Source: DATNIC01 sp035604635 (GTDB lineage Bacteria; Vulcanimicrobiota; Vulcanimicrobiia; Vulcanimicrobiales; Vulcanimicrobiaceae). Taken from it: a stretch of 28,496 bases of DNA. Positions 1 to 6,873 of the stretch are shown here, in pieces. Below the pieces are notes generated by a model that saw only the letters and a program-made list of their open reading frames with translations, made no database searches and had not been told where the DNA came from. Where the stretch lies: NCBI GenBank assembly GCA_035604635.1, contig DATNIC010000028.1, positions 1 through 28,496 on the forward strand. The letters run 5' to 3'. The translations under genes and the position numbers were made by a program. Position 1 is the first letter of the stretch. Every line of letters begins with the position of its first letter.

Positions 1-552
1 GAGCCGTTCTTCGTTCGCGCCGTCCCGCCGGACACGCTTGCCTGGCTGAGGACCGACGCCTATCGCGACGCGATCAACAATCTCCCCGATACCGCGCTGT
101 GGCGCGCCGCGGCGATGATGTCGAAGAAGAACGCCGGAATCCTCCGCGCTGCCGGGATCCCGGTTGCGATGGGGACCGACTCCGGCGGCGCACCGGAGCG
201 GATCATCGGATACGATTCGCACAAGGAGCTCGAGCTGCTGGTCGGTCAGGGTTTCGCACCGCTCGAGGCGATCCGCGCGGCGACCGTGGTCAGCGCGACC
301 GCGCTCGGCGCCAAGGCGCGCGATCTGGGCAGCCTCGAACCCGGAAAGCGCGCGAACTTCCTGGTACTCGACGCCGACCCGAGCAAAGACATCAAGAACA
401 CGCGCCGCATCAGCCAAGTCTGGTACGGCGGCGAGCAAGGTCCGAACTGGCAATCGACCGCTTTGCATGAGCACGATCGCGACGTGGCCATGATTCCGAG
501 CGACGAGTACTTCGATCCCGCGAAAGGCCACGCCCGCAGTATCTGCTGCTAA
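1..552 (+). CDS. Amidohydrolase family protein, C-terminal part (5' truncated by window edge)
   Basis: The frame is open from base 1 to the TAA at 550-552, giving 183 residues with no start in the window, so the N-terminus lies upstream. The segment GTDSGGAPER (encoded near 175-204) matches the metal-ligand Asp loop of imidazolonepropionase- and prolidase-like amidohydrolases. It is followed by the usual helix (HKELELLV) and the APLEAIRAATVVSATALG / GSLEPGKRANFLVLDADP block, which closes the TIM barrel and returns to the composite beta domain. The family hydrolyses amide or ring C-N bonds using one or two metal ions. The substrate cannot be told from this portion because the first His-x-His metal motif is missing. 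Downstream, only 13 bases separate it from the convergent ModE-like gene, with no terminator hairpin visible. The family call is firm; specificity is unknown. Confidence 0.85.
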   Translation, partial: EPFFVRAVPPDTLAWLRTDAYRDAINNLPDTALWRAAAMMSKKNAGILRAAGIPVAMGTDSGGAPERIIGYDSHKELELLVGQGFAPLEAIRAATVVSATALGAKARDLGSLEPGKRANFLVLDADPSKDIKNTRRISQVWYGGEQGPNWQSTALHEHDRDVAMIPSDEYFDPAKGHARSICC

Positions 553-565
553 GCTCGAGGCGTCC

Positions 566-922
566 TTAGCGCCGCTTGCGCTTCGGTTCGGGCAAGAGCT
601 TTTCGAGCGCGATGAGATCCTTGTTCGAATGTTTCGTCACGCCCGCTTCAATTGCACGGTAGCGGCGAACGACTTCGCGACCGGCTGCGGTGAGCTCGGC
701 GCCGCCGCCCTTGACGCCCCCCGGCGCTTTGGAGATCAGCGGCTCCTTGAACGTTTGGTTGAGGTTTTCGGCGAGATCCCACGCGCGGTGATAGGACATC
801 TTCATCGCCCGGCCGGCCGCGGAAATCGAGCCGGTCTCCTCGATCATCTCGAGTAAGCGGACCTTGCCGGGACCGAGCGCCGTCTCGTCTTGGAAGCTCA
901 GGCGCAGGGAAATCCGTGCCAT
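566..922 (-). CDS. ModE-type molybdate regulator, HTH domain only
   Basis: This 118-residue protein matches the N-terminal winged helix-turn-helix of ModE: helix-turn-helix GSISAAGRAMKMSYHRAWDL at residues 31-50, then a wing with KAPGGVKGGGAELT near 65-78 and a C-terminal helix (REVVRRYRAIE). Full ModE is about 260 residues and carries two C-terminal TOBE/Mop molybdate-binding domains; here the protein stops after a basic tail (PKRKRR). It is divergent from modA, and the two start codons overlap by a few bases (its ATG is at 920-922), so any operator must lie in or beside the coding starts. The expected role is control of modABC. Because the ligand domain is absent, molybdate sensing would need a partner protein or it is lost; this is inference. 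Confidence 0.85.
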   Translation of the reverse strand: MARISLRLSFQDETALGPGKVRLLEMIEETGSISAAGRAMKMSYHRAWDLAENLNQTFKEPLISKAPGGVKGGGAELTAAGREVVRRYRAIEAGVTKHSNKDLIALEKLLPEPKRKRR

Positions 923-1647
923 CGGACCATTATACCCAAGTGAACATAGCGCTAGTCCTCGTCCTTGCCGCGACCGTCAACGTCTTTGCCGCCGCTTCGC
1001 TGACCGAGGCCTTCAATGCTGCCGCTGCGGCATTCACGCAGAAGACCGGCATCGAGGTGAAGTTGAATTATGGCGGTTCCGACACGCTCGCGACGCAGAT
1101 CAAGCAGGGCGCGCCCGCCGACGTGTTCGCTTCGGCGAACCTCGTGCAGATGAAGAACGTCGCCGATGCTGGATTGGTGGCGGGTACCCCGAAGACCTTT
1201 GCGAAGAACCGTCTCGTGCTGATCGCACCGAAGAACGATCCGGTCAAGGTCGCGAGTCCTGCGGATCTGGCGAAGCCTGGCGTGAAAGTCGTCCTCGCCG
1301 CCGCAACGGTCCCCGTCGGAGCCTACGCGCGCGCAGCGCTGACCAAGCTCGGTCTCCACGTCGAGAAGAACGTCGTCTCCAACGAGCTCGACGTGAAGGC
1401 CGTGGTGACGAAGATCTCGCTCGGCGAGGCGGACGCCGGTATCGTGTACAGCACCGACGTTACGGCGACGGTCGCGCCGAAGCTCAACGCGTTTCCGTTT
1501 CCGGCCGCGGTCGAGCCGGACATCGAGTATCCGATCGCCGCGCTCAAGAACGCCCAAGATACCAAAGGCGCGCAGGCATTCGTCGACTATATCGTTTCAC
1601 CTGAAGGCCAGGGCTTCTTGAAGGCCCGCGGCTTCATCTCGCCGTGA
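916..1647 (+). CDS. modA: Molybdate ABC transporter substrate-binding protein ModA
   Basis: This is a periplasmic-type oxyanion-binding protein of 243 residues, the usual ModA size. After a hydrophobic leader comes the ModA hallmark VFAAASLTEAF, then NYGGSDTLATQIKQGAPADVFASAN (split here: NYGGSDTLATQI, then GAPADVFASAN), which supplies the Ser residues that bind molybdate. The late GEADAGIVYSTD motif and a C-terminal EGQGFLKARGF are also typical. The start is GTG at 916, preceded by AGGGA at 906-910. A GTG at 940 would give a tighter leader beginning NIALVLVLA and free the divergent gap; neither version has a strongly basic n-region. The stop overlaps the modB start by 4 bases (GTGA), so translation is probably coupled. 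It is first gene of modABC and delivers molybdate (or tungstate) to ModB. Confidence 0.93.
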   Translation: MPSDHYTQVNIALVLVLAATVNVFAAASLTEAFNAAAAAFTQKTGIEVKLNYGGSDTLATQIKQGAPADVFASANLVQMKNVADAGLVAGTPKTFAKNRLVLIAPKNDPVKVASPADLAKPGVKVVLAAATVPVGAYARAALTKLGLHVEKNVVSNELDVKAVVTKISLGEADAGIVYSTDVTATVAPKLNAFPFPAAVEPDIEYPIAALKNAQDTKGAQAFVDYIVSPEGQGFLKARGFISP

Positions 1648-2411
1648 CACGGGCAGCGGTCGCGATCCTCGCGGCCGTCTTGCTCGCATTTATCGTCATC
1701 CCGCTCGCCGGCCTGGTCGGTCACCTCGGCCCAAACGAGCTCGCAGCGATCACGTCGCCGAGTGCACTGCTCGCGCTGCGCTTGAGCTTCATGACGACGC
1801 TGATCGCGCTCGCAGTCACGCTCGTCCTGGGCACGCCGCTTGCTTACATCCTCGCGCGGGCGGACTTTCCCGGACGCAAGATCGTCGACGCGCTCGTCGA
1901 TCTGCCTATCGTCATCCCGCCGGCGGTTGCCGGGCTCGCTCTGCTGCTCGTTTTCGGGCGCAACGGAACGTTCGGGCCATTCCTGCGCAGCATGGGGATC
2001 ACGCTCTCGTTTACGACCGCTGCTGTCGTGATGGCACAGGTCTTCGTCTCATCGCCGTTCTACGTCCGCGCCGCGCGCGGCGGGCTGGCTCAAGTCGACC
2101 GGCAGCTCGAAGCCGCGTCGTTGACGCTCGGGATGGGACCGTTGCGCACGTTTGCGTTCGTGACGATTCCGCTCGCGGCGCCGTCATTGCTCGGCGGAGC
2201 CCTACTCTGTTGGGCGCGCGCGCTCGGCGAATTCGGTGCGACGATCATGTTCGCAGGCAATCTCGCCGGGGTCTCGCAAACGCTGCCGCTGGCGGTTTAC
2301 CTCAATCTTGAAAGCGGAAATCTCCCGGTCGCGACGGCACTCTCGGTCGCGCTCATATTCGTCAGCCTCATCGTGATCTCGCTCGTGCGCCTCGCGGAGC
2401 ATCGCCGTTAA
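1644..2411 (+). CDS. modB: Molybdate ABC transporter permease ModB
   Basis: This 255-residue inner-membrane permease has about five or six hydrophobic spans and the binding-protein-dependent transport EAA loop at residues 156-163 (EAASLTLG), followed by the IPLAAPSLLGG segment that contacts the ATPase. The segment ALGEFGATIMFAGN is characteristic of ModB/CysT-type permeases. Length matches the family (about 225-260). The GTG start at 1644 overlaps the modA stop, and only one base separates its TAA from the modC ATG, so modABC is one transcription unit. It forms the membrane pore for molybdate import. No odd features were seen. Confidence 0.94.
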   Translation: MTRAAVAILAAVLLAFIVIPLAGLVGHLGPNELAAITSPSALLALRLSFMTTLIALAVTLVLGTPLAYILARADFPGRKIVDALVDLPIVIPPAVAGLALLLVFGRNGTFGPFLRSMGITLSFTTAAVVMAQVFVSSPFYVRAARGGLAQVDRQLEAASLTLGMGPLRTFAFVTIPLAAPSLLGGALLCWARALGEFGATIMFAGNLAGVSQTLPLAVYLNLESGNLPVATALSVALIFVSLIVISLVRLAEHRR

Positions 2412-2412
2412 G

Positions 2413-3033
2413 ATGCTCGAACTCGATGTGCGCAAGCGCCTCCGTGAATTTACCTTCGAGATGCAGCTGAGCCTCGAGCGCGGCGTGACGGTCGTCGTGG
2501 GCCCGAGTGGGTCCGGAAAGACGACGCTGTTACGTCTGATCGCCGGGCTCGAGCGGCCTGACAGCGGGCACATCGTCCTGGACGGCCGGACGCTCTTCGA
2601 CGAGCACACGTTCATCCCACCGCATCGCCGCGACGTTGGCTACGTCTTTCAAGAGTACGCGCTCTTTCCTCATCTGGACGTCGCTGCCAACGTCGGCTAC
2701 GGGCTGCGGGCGCGTCATGTCTCCGCAGCTGATCGAAGCGAGCGAGTCGAGCGTATGCTCGACCGGCTCGAGATCGCTCAGCTCGCACATGCGCGGGTCA
2801 CGGAGATCTCCGGGGGGCAGCGCCAGCGCGTCGCGCTCGCCCGCGCGCTCATCATCGAGCCGCGCATCCTCTTGCTCGACGAGCCGCTCTCCGCTCTCGA
2901 CCCGTCGACGCGCGTCCGCGTCCGCGGGGAACTGCGCGACATCCTCGATCGCGTCGGCGTGCCGACGCTCCTCGTGACCCACGATGAAGACGACCGCGCC
3001 GCCTTCCCTCTAAGATCGCTGAGCATTGCATGA
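2413..3033 (+). CDS. modC: Molybdate ABC transporter ATPase ModC, short form lacking the C-terminal domain
   Basis: An ABC ATPase that would energise ModB. Visible motifs in order are Walker A GPSGSGKT (30-37), Q-loop Gln80, signature SGGQRQR (133-139), Walker B LLLDEP (153-158) and the H-loop His190 in LLVTHD. The protein ends at residue 206, only 16 residues after the His, with an atypical tail. The usual continuation after the H-loop (EALALADRI-type) and the roughly 130-residue TOBE/Mop regulatory domain of full ModC (about 350 residues) are absent. Reading the other two forward frames past 2990 does not recover that continuation, so this looks like a real deletion or a naturally minimal ATPase rather than a one-base frameshift. 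The ATPase core is intact; ModC identity rests on position behind modAB. Confidence 0.88.
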   Translation: MLELDVRKRLREFTFEMQLSLERGVTVVVGPSGSGKTTLLRLIAGLERPDSGHIVLDGRTLFDEHTFIPPHRRDVGYVFQEYALFPHLDVAANVGYGLRARHVSAADRSERVERMLDRLEIAQLAHARVTEISGGQRQRVALARALIIEPRILLLDEPLSALDPSTRVRVRGELRDILDRVGVPTLLVTHDEDDRAAFPLRSLSIA

Positions 3034-3074
3034 ATACGATAGCGACCGAGGTGATCATCGGCAAGGACTAAAGA

Positions 3075-3094
3075 TGCGCTGAAAAGTAAGCGCA
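3075..3094 (+). promoter_or_regulatory. Small inverted repeat just upstream of the monooxygenase start
   Basis: TGCGCT and AGCGCA form a perfect 6-bp stem around the 8-base loop GAAAAGTA, ending 4 bases before the ATG at 3099. There is no T-run after it, so it is a poor intrinsic terminator for modC. It could be an operator or an RNA hairpin affecting ribosome access, as no Shine-Dalgarno sequence is visible there. Weak evidence. Confidence 0.25.
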
Positions 3095-3098
3095 CAGC

Positions 3099-4733
3099 AT
3101 GTCAAAAGTCCCGGTCCTCATCGTTGGCGCTGGTCCGGTCGGGTTAGCGCTCGCCGGCGATCTTGCGTGGCGCGGCGTCGCGTCGATGATCGTCGAGCGG
3201 ACCGACGGCGCGATCGAGCAGCCGAAGATGGACATGGTCGGCGTGCGGACGATGGAGTATGCTCGCCGTTGGGGGATCGTCGAGAATGTCGAGAACGGCG
3301 GCTACAACCGTGACTGGGGCCAGGACAACGTCTACGTCACGAGCCTGACCGGGTACGAGCTCGGACGCGAGCGCTTCCCGTCGAGTCGCGAGGCGAAGCC
3401 GCCGCTGCAGAGTCCGCAGCGGCGCGAGCGTTGCCCGCAAGACAAGTTCGATCCCGTCCTGCGCACGTGGGTTCGGACGTTTCCGCAAGTCGATTTGCGC
3501 TATCTTCACGAGCTCGTCGCGTTTACGCATGACGCAGACGGCGTCGTCGCCGAAATTTACGATGAGGGCGGCAGGGAGACGCTGCAGGTCGAGGCTTCGT
3601 ACATCGTGGGTTGCGACGGAGCGTCGAGCACGGTCGCGAGGCTCCTCGGGACCAAGTACACCGGCCAGTCGGTCCTCACGAACACGACCAACGTCATCTT
3701 CAAATCGGCCGAGCTCAAGCATCTGCACGACAAGGGCGAAGCCTATCGCTTCATCGTCGTCGGGCCGAAGGGGACGTGGGCAACGCTCGTCGCGATCGAC
3801 GGCTGGGACCGCTATCGCATGTCGATCGTCAAGTCGCCGCGCGAAGGCTTGAACCGCGAGCAAGTGGAGAACGTGATCCGCCGCGTCGCCGGGATCGACT
3901 TTCCGTTCGAAGTCCAGTCGATCGTCAACTGGACGCGCCGCGAATTGGTCGCCGAGAGCTACGGTGCGGGACGGATATTCATTGCGGGCGATGCGGCGCA
4001 CGTGATGTCGCCGACCGGCGGGTTCGGGATGAATACGGGGATCGGCGATGCGGTCGATCTGTCCTGGAAGCTCGACGCCGTGTTGCAAGGATGGGGCGGT
4101 CCCGGACTGCTGGAGGCCTACACGCTCGAACGCCGCCCCGTTGCCGAACGCAACGCCAAAGAGTCGAGCGGCAACCTCGCGCGGATGCTCTCGCCCGGAA
4201 TGATGCCGTTGCTCCTCGACGATTCACGCGACGGAGCCGCGTTTCGCAAACAATTTGGTGCCGAGTTCAGCGAGACGATGCGCCGTGAGTGGTACACGCT
4301 CGGCATCCACTTGGGGTATCGTTACGACGACTCGCCGATCTGCGCGTACGACGGGACGCCGGCGCCCCCGTTGGAAGTCGCACGTTACGAGCAGACCTCG
4401 CGCCCCGGCGCACGTGCACCGCACGTCCGGATGAGCGGCGGGCGCTCGACTTTGGATCTCTTTGGACGGGGCTTCGTGTTGTTGCAGTTCGATCCGGTGC
4501 TCGACGCTACGGCGCTCGAGGAAGGAGCGAAAGAGTATGCGGTTCCGCTTCAGGTTGTGAAGATCGACGAACCGGAAATCCGAACGGCCTACGAGCGCAA
4601 CTTCGTCCTGGTGCGGCCGGACGGTCACGTTGCATGGCGGGGTGATAAGATACCCGCCGATGCGAAGGCGCTCGTCGCGACTACGTCAGGCCGTTCGCCA
4701 GCATATCGCGCGCATCAAATGCAGACGCGATGA
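3099..4733 (+). CDS. FAD-dependent aromatic-ring monooxygenase (PheA/TfdB/UbiH superfamily)
   Basis: This 544-residue flavoprotein hydroxylase would use NAD(P)H and O2 to hydroxylate a phenolic or similar aromatic substrate in the cytoplasm. It shows the Rossmann GAGPVG motif (10-15) with an acidic residue near 33 for FAD ribose, the DG motif GCDGAS (171-176), and the GD motif region GRIFIAGDAAHVMSPTGGFG (291-310) followed by NTGIGDAVDLSWKL. The C-terminal part ending FVLVRPDGHVAWRGDKIP is the thioredoxin-like domain common in phenol 2-monooxygenase relatives. Its last 53 bases overlap the end of the convergent solute-binding protein gene, and the final 18 or so residues look like read-on sequence rather than conserved family sequence. 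Neighbouring binding-protein and aldolase genes fit a catabolic role, but the substrate is not known. Confidence 0.9.
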   Translation: MSKVPVLIVGAGPVGLALAGDLAWRGVASMIVERTDGAIEQPKMDMVGVRTMEYARRWGIVENVENGGYNRDWGQDNVYVTSLTGYELGRERFPSSREAKPPLQSPQRRERCPQDKFDPVLRTWVRTFPQVDLRYLHELVAFTHDADGVVAEIYDEGGRETLQVEASYIVGCDGASSTVARLLGTKYTGQSVLTNTTNVIFKSAELKHLHDKGEAYRFIVVGPKGTWATLVAIDGWDRYRMSIVKSPREGLNREQVENVIRRVAGIDFPFEVQSIVNWTRRELVAESYGAGRIFIAGDAAHVMSPTGGFGMNTGIGDAVDLSWKLDAVLQGWGGPGLLEAYTLERRPVAERNAKESSGNLARMLSPGMMPLLLDDSRDGAAFRKQFGAEFSETMRREWYTLGIHLGYRYDDSPICAYDGTPAPPLEVARYEQTSRPGARAPHVRMSGGRSTLDLFGRGFVLLQFDPVLDATALEEGAKEYAVPLQVVKIDEPEIRTAYERNFVLVRPDGHVAWRGDKIPADAKALVATTSGRSPAYRAHQMQTR

Positions 4734-5625
4734 CCTTGTATTTCGCGCACATGTCGACGCAAGGCTGAAGCAGCTTCGGATCGAGCGTCGTCCCCAGCGA
4801 TGCGCGGGTCATCCTGGCGATCACGCCGGGCTCGATCGCCGTGTATTTCGAGAGCATGTCGATTGTCTGCTGGGGATGTCCGTTGACGTACGCGGCCGCT
4901 TGACTTTCGGCGCGCGCGAATGCGGCGACGGTCTTCCGATTGTTCTTCAGATAATCCGTAGCCGTAAACCAAGCGGTGTACATGAATTCCGGCGCGACCG
5001 CATCGAACATGTGCGCGAGGATCCGAACTTTCCCTGAGTCGAGGGAGCTCTGCAGTGCCGGCATCACGCTGCCGCCGGCGTCGATCCGTCCGGTTTCCAG
5101 ACCGCCTTCGATCGCGCTCAGCGGAAGCTCGACGATCTTGAGCGTCGTCGAGTTGCCGCCGTTCTTGTCCATCCAATTCTTGATTCCGATCGTATAGAGG
5201 TCTTCGAGCGCAGAGACGCCGAGCGTCCTGCCGTTCATGTCTACGGCCGTCTTGATCGGAGAGTCGGCGCGAACGAGCAGCGCGATGTGCGGCTTAGCCG
5301 AACGATACAGCCCGCCAGGAGCGACGATGATGAACGGGATACCCTTGGCATGCGCGGTGATCAGCGGGACGATACTCGACTTCCCGATCTGATAGGCGCC
5401 GCCCGCGACGCCGGCTGCGATCGCGGTCCCGCTGCGCTGCGGCTGCAGATCGACGTCGAGTCCGTAGCGTCGGAAGAGACCGCTTTGTTCGGCCCACAGA
5501 ACCGAGGTGACGGCCTCCTCGGGGACGCCGGCCGCCTTGAGCATCGTCAAACCTTGACCCGAGGCTGCTAGGGGATAGCCGGCGACTGCACCGCCGAGCA
5601 ACAGGACCGCGTCAGATCTCTTCAT
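4681..5625 (-). CDS. NMT1/SsuA-type ABC transporter solute-binding protein (orphan)
   Basis: A secreted or periplasmic binding protein of 314 residues. The start is ATG at 5623-5625 because GGAGGT (5633-5638, minus strand) sits 7 bases upstream, rather than the ATG 21 bases earlier. The leader is basic then hydrophobic (MKRSDAVLLLGGAVAGYPLAA). The mature part has the family pattern: LWAEQSGLFRRYGLDVDLQP, then IPFIIVAPGGLY, then the hinge strand GRTLGVSAL. The C-terminal segment IEPGVIARMTRASLG resembles the corresponding parts of the proteins at 17050-18006 and 27553-28491, so the three are likely paralogues. The family binds sulfonates, nitrate, thiamine precursors or aromatic acids. No permease or ATPase is adjacent. 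It is divergent from the class II aldolase with 19 bases between starts. Confidence 0.86.
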   Translation of the reverse strand: MKRSDAVLLLGGAVAGYPLAASGQGLTMLKAAGVPEEAVTSVLWAEQSGLFRRYGLDVDLQPQRSGTAIAAGVAGGAYQIGKSSIVPLITAHAKGIPFIIVAPGGLYRSAKPHIALLVRADSPIKTAVDMNGRTLGVSALEDLYTIGIKNWMDKNGGNSTTLKIVELPLSAIEGGLETGRIDAGGSVMPALQSSLDSGKVRILAHMFDAVAPEFMYTAWFTATDYLKNNRKTVAAFARAESQAAAYVNGHPQQTIDMLSKYTAIEPGVIARMTRASLGTTLDPKLLQPCVDMCAKYKVIASAFDARDMLANGLT

Positions 5626-5644
5626 AAGCTGGACCTCCAACACC

Positions 5645-6373
5645 ATGGCAACGCTCTCCTCGGCCCCGAAAGTTCAATATCAACGTCTGGTGGCTCGGGC
5701 GTTGCGCATCGTCAACCACGCGGGCGTGATGCACGTGAGCGGCCACATCTCCGCCCGCGACGCCGACGACCCCAACGTCATGTGGATCAACTCGCGCAAG
5801 GCAAGCCGCGCGACGCTGACCGCCGATGACATCGTCCCGGTCGACTTGCGGACCGGCAAACGGATCGGTGAAGGCGACGAAGCTCCGAGCGAATTCCACA
5901 TCCACCGGGCGATCTTCAACGCGCGCCCCGACGTCCACGCGATCTGTCACACGCATCCCGACTACGTCGTCGCGCTTTCGATCGCCGGCAAGACGTTGCA
6001 TCCCGTCCATCCCGCCGGCGGCTTCCTGCCGGAATCGGCACCGCTCTTCGATGACGCAAACCTCATCAACACCGAAGCCCGCGGCGAAGCCGTTGCGAAG
6101 GTACTAGGCGAGAGTTGCGTCGCGGTGCTGCGGGGTCACGGGATCGTCGTCGTCGGTTCGAGCGTCGAAGAAGTCGTGATGCGGACGATCTCGGCCGAAG
6201 ACAATGCGCGCTATCAGTACATCGCCTCGTCGATCGGCGAGCCGAAGATCATCCGCGGCGAAGAGCTCGCCATCGCGGCGCGCGACATCATGAAGCCGGT
6301 CGTCGTGCGCAAGCACTATCACTACCATGAGGAAAACGCGAAAAAAGCCGGGGCCCTTGAAGGGATGTCCTAA
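5645..6373 (+). CDS. Class II aldolase/adducin family protein (zinc lyase or decarboxylase)
   Basis: This 242-residue protein is a class II aldolase fold enzyme. Metal ligands are visible as His102 and His104 in CHTHPDYV and His165 in LRGHGIVVVG, with the catalytic acid Glu83 in PSEFHIH. All four are offset by exactly ten from the residues known in L-fuculose-1-phosphate aldolase (E73, H92, H94, H155), so the active site appears complete. Members cleave sugar phosphates, epimerise ribulose-5-phosphate or decarboxylate hydroxy-acid metabolites; the sequence does not tell which. The early segment NHAGVMHVSGHISARD is the substrate phosphate or carboxylate loop region. The unusual tail is His-rich (KHYHYHEENAKK). 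The stop overlaps the stop of the convergent methyltransferase by 4 bases. Context beside an aromatic monooxygenase suggests catabolism. Confidence 0.88.
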   Translation: MATLSSAPKVQYQRLVARALRIVNHAGVMHVSGHISARDADDPNVMWINSRKASRATLTADDIVPVDLRTGKRIGEGDEAPSEFHIHRAIFNARPDVHAICHTHPDYVVALSIAGKTLHPVHPAGGFLPESAPLFDDANLINTEARGEAVAKVLGESCVAVLRGHGIVVVGSSVEEVVMRTISAEDNARYQYIASSIGEPKIIRGEELAIAARDIMKPVVVRKHYHYHEENAKKAGALEGMS

Positions 6374-6873
6374 AAGTTCAGCTGGGCGAACGCCGCGTCT
6401 TCCGACCGAATTCGCCACCCGATCATGATGAGATTGAGTGCGCCGAACACGAGCGCGTGCCAAGGCAGTCCGAGCGCGAGCGAAACGCAGGGCAACTCGA
6501 GCGCGACGATGAGATAATTCGGATGGCGCACGAAGCGGAACGGACCCGACGTCACCGGCGGTGCCCAGGGCGTCATGATGATGCGCGTCGTCCATCGCTC
6601 GCCGAGCGTTCGCAAGACCCAGAACCGCCCGATCTGCAAGAAAACGAAGAACAGGACGAACTGCGGGACGAGAGTGTGGTTCCATCCGAGTCCCCAAAGC
6701 GTCAGGAGCCAGATCGCGTGGAGCGCGACCATTGCGGGGTAGTGCCCTGCGCCGACTTCGTATGCGTGACGTGCAAGCAATTTGCGCGTGTTGCGCTTCG
6801 CGATGGCGAGCTCCACGAGACGCTGCAGCGTCACGTAGACCAGGAGAATCAAACCGTTAGGTATCGGCGACAT
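6370..6873 (-). CDS. ICMT-family membrane methyltransferase, BpsB-like
   Basis: This 167-residue integral membrane protein of the isoprenylcysteine carboxyl methyltransferase superfamily uses S-adenosylmethionine. The signature RHPNY is at 116-120 preceded by SGPFRFV, and the C-terminal Glu158 lies in IRSEDAAF; several hydrophobic spans flank them. I chose ATG 6871-6873: the open frame continues upstream but that part is antisense-like sequence inside the polyketide synthase gene. The gene begins 17 bases before the upstream polyketide synthase ends, which implies coupled translation. In Bacillus subtilis the same pair, bpsA-bpsB, makes alkylpyrones and methylates the pyrone hydroxyl, so O-methylation of the neighbouring synthase product is the likely role (inference by family and position). 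Confidence 0.87.
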   Translation of the reverse strand: MSPIPNGLILLVYVTLQRLVELAIAKRNTRKLLARHAYEVGAGHYPAMVALHAIWLLTLWGLGWNHTLVPQFVLFFVFLQIGRFWVLRTLGERWTTRIIMTPWAPPVTSGPFRFVRHPNYLIVALELPCVSLALGLPWHALVFGALNLIMIGWRIRSEDAAFAQLNF

